DNA from: Methanolobus sp.
GTDB taxonomy: Archaea; Halobacteriota; Methanosarcinia; Methanosarcinales; Methanosarcinaceae
Direction: 5' to 3'
DNA length: 51,451 bases
NCBI RefSeq assembly: GCF_016278385.1
Contig: NZ_JADQBY010000044.1
Span: forward strand, 1 to 51,451
The notes beneath the pieces are model-generated. The model did not search any database. It was given only the letters and a program-made list of their open reading frames with translations, and was not told where the DNA came from. The first letter of the stretch is position 1; the number at the start of each line of letters is the position of its first letter. Shown here in pieces: positions 47,583 to 51,451 of this stretch. The position numbers and the translations under genes were made by a program.

Positions 47583-48620
47583 TCACCCGAAGTTCTTAAA
47601 CAGTACATTACTGAACTGCTGATAGATTGGCATTGGGATTCTTTTCATCATATTAGTAGCAATTTTAAATTTCATGTTATCTCTGTTTTCAACAATGGAC
47701 ATTGGATTTTCCGGATAAAATGAATAATAAAGTTTTTTCTCGACGGTACCCCATCTGGATTTAAAGAACATTAAGCCCTCATTATCATATGATACTCTTC
47801 CAAGATCATAGTATTTGTAATTACTTTTTGATGAATCCTCAATCGTCTGCCAGTTCAATATATTATATGGTCTCATGTTGACAAATTCAGGATTTGACGC
47901 TGCATATCCTGCAATAACAGTATCCTTGTAATAAATTCGAATGCCGCCTGCAATCATCTCATCATTATATTCAACAATATAAAGTGAAATGTTTTCCTTA
48001 AAAATATCAAATAGGTTTCTGAAAAATTTCCACGGATGACAGGGCACACCTATTTCTTTTTTTGTCATAGAATTTATCTGATAAAATGATTTAAGGTCGT
48101 CCATATCCCTTGTGACCCGTACACTTAAGCCATTTTTTTTAGATTGTCTGGTGCTCCTTCTTGCATTACTCGATAATTCTGTCCATAATACATCAACATT
48201 TTTGGAAACATCAAGTATGTAAGTCGAAAACGAATTGTTGATCTGGAACTTATTTGAATTGACACTATCCCGAATCTCAATATATTTTGCATCAATCGTT
48301 CCAAAAATATCCAGAGATCTATTTATCAAAGAATCAAATGACTCTTGATTACCAACCAGACCACATGAATGAGAAAATGGAGTGGAACATAGTCGATTGC
48401 CGGTTAATTTGCTTTTTATATAAAACAAAGGTAACATGCCTGTTATCTGCCCCGTATCATCCTTTGCAAAGATATGAAGTGGCTCATAAGCAAAAGTATC
48501 CTTTAAAAACCTCTTCCATTCGGGAGTGTGGTAGATAGTTGCTTCATCGCAATTATCCAAAAATGATTTCCATTCCACCTCGCTGACATCGGTCACAATA
48601 TCCATCATTTTCGCATCCAC
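47583..48620 (-). CDS. FemAB/GNAT-fold acyltransferase-like protein
   Basis: A 345-residue protein with two tandem GNAT-like folds as in FemAB aminoacyltransferases and related proteins of exopolysaccharide loci. Visible segments include IYHTPEWKRFLKDTF near residue 30, TPFSHSCGLVG near 80, and the GNAT core LYIVEYNDEMIAGGIRIYY near 215, followed by YAASNPEFVNMRPYNILNWQTIE and YYDLGRVSYDNEGLMFFK near 275-305. It probably adds an acyl or aminoacyl group to a surface glycan. The 5' end overlaps the deacetylase gene by 16 nt. Confidence 0.8.
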   Translation of the reverse strand: MDAKMMDIVTDVSEVEWKSFLDNCDEATIYHTPEWKRFLKDTFAYEPLHIFAKDDTGQITGMLPLFYIKSKLTGNRLCSTPFSHSCGLVGNQESFDSLINRSLDIFGTIDAKYIEIRDSVNSNKFQINNSFSTYILDVSKNVDVLWTELSSNARRSTRQSKKNGLSVRVTRDMDDLKSFYQINSMTKKEIGVPCHPWKFFRNLFDIFKENISLYIVEYNDEMIAGGIRIYYKDTVIAGYAASNPEFVNMRPYNILNWQTIEDSSKSNYKYYDLGRVSYDNEGLMFFKSRWGTVEKKLYYSFYPENPMSIVENRDNMKFKIATNMMKRIPMPIYQQFSNVLFKNFG

Positions 48621-49384
48621 CTCAAGATAGCTTTTGCAGAATTATATCCAAGATCCAGTACCCAGGCAAAACTCCAGCCTGAAAGATTTGCGGACCATCT
48701 TTCCGGATGTAAGGTTATATACAAATTATCAACCTCCCCTCTTTCTATTAATCCTATTAGATTGTCAGTTGTGTCTGCAAAGATCCTTTTATTCTTTCCC
48801 GGAATAAAGTCTCTCAAATTGCTCTTTGAATTCCAGCCTCTTCCTGTATCAGTGAAATAATTCAACTCATCACCAACGGATAGATAGGCCTCACCAAGAA
48901 TTCCGAAATCCCTGAAATCATATTTATTCCATAAGTCTCTGTTATCATGTTTTGACAGTGAGGCACCATGCATACATATGGTTTTAAGAGTACATATCTC
49001 CCTGAACCTGTTGACATCCTCTTCAAATAAGCCAATCGCTTTTTCATAGTCACCATCTGCAGTGCTTAAATTCTCATAGTGATAACCAACTTCATGTCCC
49101 ATCTTTTCTATTTCCTTGATGATTTGAGGAACAAAAACATTATTTTTGGTTCGGAAATAATAAGTTGCCTTTAACCCAAGATCCTTTTCGACATGAGCAG
49201 CCCTCAAACCTGCTTTTGGCCATTTATCAATATCATGACGCATGATAACAAAACGCTCAGGAAGGTCATTTCTTGAAGACAAATAATGTTCCATGGTGAC
49301 AGGCACATAGTTGTTATTCACTAATGCGGAACACAACTTGTGAAACTTAACAATCGTAAAATCAAGTTCATTAAAATCTAACAT
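48605..49384 (-). CDS. Polysaccharide deacetylase-like protein (NodB fold)
   Basis: A 259-residue protein. The metal motif FVIMRHDIDKWP (catalytic Asp-Asp/His set) lies near residue 45, followed by KATYYFRTKNNVF and the second motif GHEVGYHYENLS (H-x3-H-like) near 95. A C-terminal LYITLHPERWS near 220 supplies the third His. No signal peptide, so it may be cytoplasmic. It is the first gene of a three-gene operon with a FemAB-like and a DUF354 gene, which together suggest surface glycan modification. Confidence 0.85.
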   Translation of the reverse strand: MLDFNELDFTIVKFHKLCSALVNNNYVPVTMEHYLSSRNDLPERFVIMRHDIDKWPKAGLRAAHVEKDLGLKATYYFRTKNNVFVPQIIKEIEKMGHEVGYHYENLSTADGDYEKAIGLFEEDVNRFREICTLKTICMHGASLSKHDNRDLWNKYDFRDFGILGEAYLSVGDELNYFTDTGRGWNSKSNLRDFIPGKNKRIFADTTDNLIGLIERGEVDNLYITLHPERWSANLSGWSFAWVLDLGYNSAKAILRWMRK

Positions 49385-49436
49385 TGAATACCCCAGGCAA
49401 AATTAAAATTCTATAGGATTCATACAACTTACGTAA

Positions 49437-49658
49437 TTATAGTGTACCAACATAGTTTTCCCAAAGTTTGCTATCTGATCTACATAATAGTACAAACTCC
49501 ATTCCATTATATGTGATGACCATCTTTCCATAAGTATTAGCATATATATTTTCTAATTTCTTGCTTCCAATTAATTTGATAAGATTATTAGTGTGTTGAC
49601 AAGGACATTTTCGTTCTTTTCAGGTATAAAATACCTGATATTTTTCCCATGTGCTCAT
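49437..49658 (-). pseudogene. Small gene with in-frame TGA at codon 13
   Basis: The ATG at 49656-49658, close behind GGGAGG, opens MSTWEKYQVFYT, then TGA (49620-49622), then KERKCPCQHTNNLIKLIGSK and so on to TL and a stop at 49437, 73 sense codons in a single frame. The C-terminal part has Cys in CPC and LLCRS. The TGA sits in a CAGGTAT/ATACCTG palindrome. The simplest reading is TGG (Trp) mutated to TGA, or a sequencing error. Family unknown. Confidence 0.45.
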
Positions 49659-49986
49659 GTCCTCCCATTATATAATAATTACATGTGGATAATAGTATAA
49701 TAGCTTTTGTCTAAATAATATGAGGTTATCTGGAGGATATCTAATTAGCTCCAAAATTCTCCTATTCCAATTAGACAACTTATGTTGGAAAAAGCTAGGA
49801 GTGAAGTTTTGAAATCGGCTCATTGTTAAATCGTGAATATGCAATGATCAGAAGATGTCTGCTTATTAGTTCATAACTTAGCTATGTATTAAATTAAGTA
49901 TGGATAACAACTTCTTAACCAGATATCCGAAAATCAAGAGGAAAAACTATAAAGAAATGATTTAATGTGTTTAAATTTCTAACATA
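49659..49986. other. Intergenic region
   Basis: AT-rich. An imperfect inverted repeat runs from about 49747 to 49827 (AATTCTCCTATTCC on one side, GGAAAAAGCTAGGAG on the other). No gene seen. Confidence 0.4.
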
Positions 49987-50013
49987 GTGCCTCATGTGCA
50001 TAAAGTAAGAATT

Positions 50014-50286
50014 ATGCTGATTATGATAATAAAACGAGCTTTGTACATTATTACCATATTTGTAGTTTTGATGGTATCCCATATCAATGTTGGTGGTGCA
50101 TCTGTTGTATATGTTGCTGATGATGGAATCGATGATCATGTAGAAATTAACAAGGCGCTTGATTACGTTGAGTCTATTGGCGGAACAATCTATATGAAGT
50201 CAGGTACTTTTGTTAATAGTGGTCCCCTTAATGTAGCTTCTAACACTATTTTGACAGGTAGTTATTGCTGTTTAATCAAAAAGTAA
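50014..50286 (+). CDS. Truncated beta-helix surface protein (N-terminal remnant)
   Basis: About 90 residues from the ATG at 50014 (an upstream GTG frame begins at 49987). A signal peptide (ALYIITIFVVLMVSHINVGG) is followed by VVYVADDGIDDHVEINKALD and IGGTIYMKSGTFVNSGPL, which parallels the N-terminus of the neighbouring gene at 50816. The frame ends abruptly after TILTGSYCCLIKK, where the paralog continues with LTGDSNAKLM. A good terminator lies just after the stop. It is probably an internal deletion derivative of a longer gene and may encode only a short secreted peptide. Confidence 0.6.
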   Translation: MLIMIIKRALYIITIFVVLMVSHINVGGASVVYVADDGIDDHVEINKALDYVESIGGTIYMKSGTFVNSGPLNVASNTILTGSYCCLIKK

Positions 50287-50297
50287 ATAGTAAATGG

Positions 50298-50321
50298 AGG
50301 CGCTTTACATGCGCCTTTTTT
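50298..50321 (+). terminator. Terminator after the truncated beta-helix gene
   Basis: AGGCGC and GCGCCT form a 6-bp stem around TTTACAT, followed by T5, 12 nt after the stop codon. Confidence 0.75.
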
Positions 50322-50815
50322 AATTCCTGTATGAATATCACATTATTGATCAATTATTTTTATAGCTACCTTTTTTAGTTAACTGAGAATAACAAAGCTC
50401 TTTCGAAAGAGATGGACATCCTTACAAGTACAAAATCGAAATGATTATGTTGCCTGGTCATATGACAAATCTTATGATATCTTTTTTAACCTTCTCTTTG
50501 AGGTTAAGCAGAAAGTATTATTAATATCATGTTCCATGTCCATAATCAGTTAGCATGTCAAAGAGACTTCACTAACTATTTTAGGACCACCCGTTTGTTT
50601 TCTATTGCTATTGTTTATATCGATAAAAGTGATTTAATGTGTATTCTGCATTCTCAGGAAGTTCATCATACTTCATTCAAACCGCCGATGGTATAATAAG
50701 ACAATTTTACTGTTGAATAAATGTAAGTACGCTTTCATATTTTAGTGCCAAACTTATGGACATACATGCACATGGAGTTTATATTCATGTGCACGATTAG
50801 TATATTTTGATTAAT
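50322..50815. other. Long leader region of the right-edge surface gene
   Basis: No open frame of note. A palindromic CTCTTTCGAAAGAG lies near 50398-50411. A perfect 8-bp inverted repeat (TGCACATG at 50767-50774 and CATGTGCA at 50786-50793) lies 22 nt before the start codon and may be an operator or a hairpin in the leader. Confidence 0.45.
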
Positions 50816-51451
50816 ATGGCAAAACGAAAGATGTTAATGGGTGCAATTTTTGTTTTTTTACTTGTATCATTTACTGCTCTGGGTAGTGCAACTACTGTAT
50901 ATGTTGCTACTGACGGCAGTGGTGATTACAATTGTGACGGAAAAGATGACCACGTACAGATAAACCAGGCACTTGCTTATATCCATTCAATAGGCGGTGG
51001 AACAGTCTATCTGAAATCAGGTACTTACAGTGCAGGAGATCCTGTTAAGATAGGTGATAATACTGAACTTACGGGCGATTCTAATGCAAAACTGATGATA
51101 GAAAACAACGCATATTTTGGAAACTATGTCCCTCTTATAAAAAATATGGGTTCAGTTGGAAATATCAAAATTCATGGTTTTGAACTAGATGGTAACTATG
51201 AAAATAATGATGAACAGATACTTGGAGTACCTATGTATTATATGTTGATTTTCATCCAGGATGTCGATAACATTGAAGTCTATGACATGTATATGCATGA
51301 CAATGCATACGATTTGACACACTTTAACCGATGTTCAAATGTGTCTGTCCATGATAATATAGGAAGGAATCAAGGACATGAATTTATCTGGGTCTTTTAC
51401 TGTGATGGTGTAGAGGTCTACAACAATGATATGTCTACTCAGATTAATACG
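50816..51451 (+). CDS. Secreted beta-helix surface protein (3' end outside window)
   Basis: 212 codons from the ATG at 50816 to the window edge, still open. The signal peptide (MLMGAIFVFLLVSFTALGSA) is followed by TTVYVATDGSGDYNCDGKDD and GGGTVYLKSGTYSAGDPVKI, the start of a pectate-lyase/right-handed beta-helix domain. The ladder then continues (IKIHGFELDGNYENN, VDNIEVYDMYMHDNAYD, CSNVSVHDN). Such proteins are common in Methanosarcinales envelopes. It is probably a surface adhesin or glycan-binding protein; no lyase residues can be claimed from the part seen. Confidence 0.85.
   Translation, partial: MAKRKMLMGAIFVFLLVSFTALGSATTVYVATDGSGDYNCDGKDDHVQINQALAYIHSIGGGTVYLKSGTYSAGDPVKIGDNTELTGDSNAKLMIENNAYFGNYVPLIKNMGSVGNIKIHGFELDGNYENNDEQILGVPMYYMLIFIQDVDNIEVYDMYMHDNAYDLTHFNRCSNVSVHDNIGRNQGHEFIWVFYCDGVEVYNNDMSTQINT

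Overview
The window looks like chromosomal DNA of a methanogenic archaeon of the Methanosarcinaceae, possibly Methanolobus or Methanococcoides. This placement is inferred from gene content only. The evidence is a DUF1724 (FilR1-type) methanogen regulator, a small siroheme sulfite reductase of the M. barkeri P590 type, a Re-citrate-synthase-like enzyme for glutamate synthesis, a geranylgeranyl reductase for archaeal lipids, AT-rich TATA boxes, and abundant secreted beta-helix, cohesin-like and cupredoxin-like surface proteins. No rRNA, tRNA or CRISPR array was recognised.

Layout. 0-7 kb: a surface protein (beta-propeller plus beta-helix) running off the left edge, a hairpin-rich gap, a membrane-anchored hydrolase, a triple cupredoxin-like secreted protein, and a DUF1724 regulator. 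7-12 kb: HAD hydrolase and geranylgeranyl reductase, an ACT-domain regulator, a Re-citrate-synthase-like gene, and a YegP-like protein. 11.8-15.3 kb: the native archaeal isocitrate dehydrogenase gene is broken. A 2.6 kb segment with a complete bacterial-type monomeric NADP-isocitrate dehydrogenase, including a rho-independent-type terminator, sits inside it, flanked by a 15-bp direct repeat of host IDH coding sequence. 15-19 kb: TatD-like hydrolase, glycerate kinase, PEBP lipoprotein, PspC protein. 19-22 kb: an HxlR regulator divergent from a redox operon (small sulfite reductase, CGGC protein, ferredoxin, GXGXG protein). 22-26 kb: two tandem paralogous histidine kinases with PhnD-like sensor domains. 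26-30.6 kb: pyruvate kinase and a large FAD/Fe-S D-lactate-dehydrogenase-like protein with a Met/Pro-rich tail.

30.6-38 kb is accessory and decaying. It holds a frameshifted membrane protein, a decayed copy of a small Cys-rich gene, a flavodoxin with a premature stop, a sugar methyltransferase-like gene, a transposase fragment, and a cohesin-like surface pseudogene whose frame is broken by a 25-bp tandem repeat. It also has a small Cys-rich ORF with an in-frame TAG, which could be pyrrolysine in this family. 38-46 kb: a giant poly-HAMP chemoreceptor, UvrA, and an IS1182-like transposase relic. 46.5-49.4 kb: a three-gene surface-polysaccharide operon (deacetylase, FemAB/GNAT-like, DUF354). 49.4-51.4 kb: a small gene with an in-frame TGA, a truncated beta-helix surface gene, and its full-length paralog running off the right edge.

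How the genes work together. Re-citrate synthase and isocitrate dehydrogenase are two steps of the oxidative half-TCA route to 2-oxoglutarate and glutamate, and the second step appears to have been replaced in place by a foreign isozyme. The sulfite reductase cluster is probably a sulfur or redox module under HxlR control. The many surface and chemosensory genes point to variable interaction with the environment.
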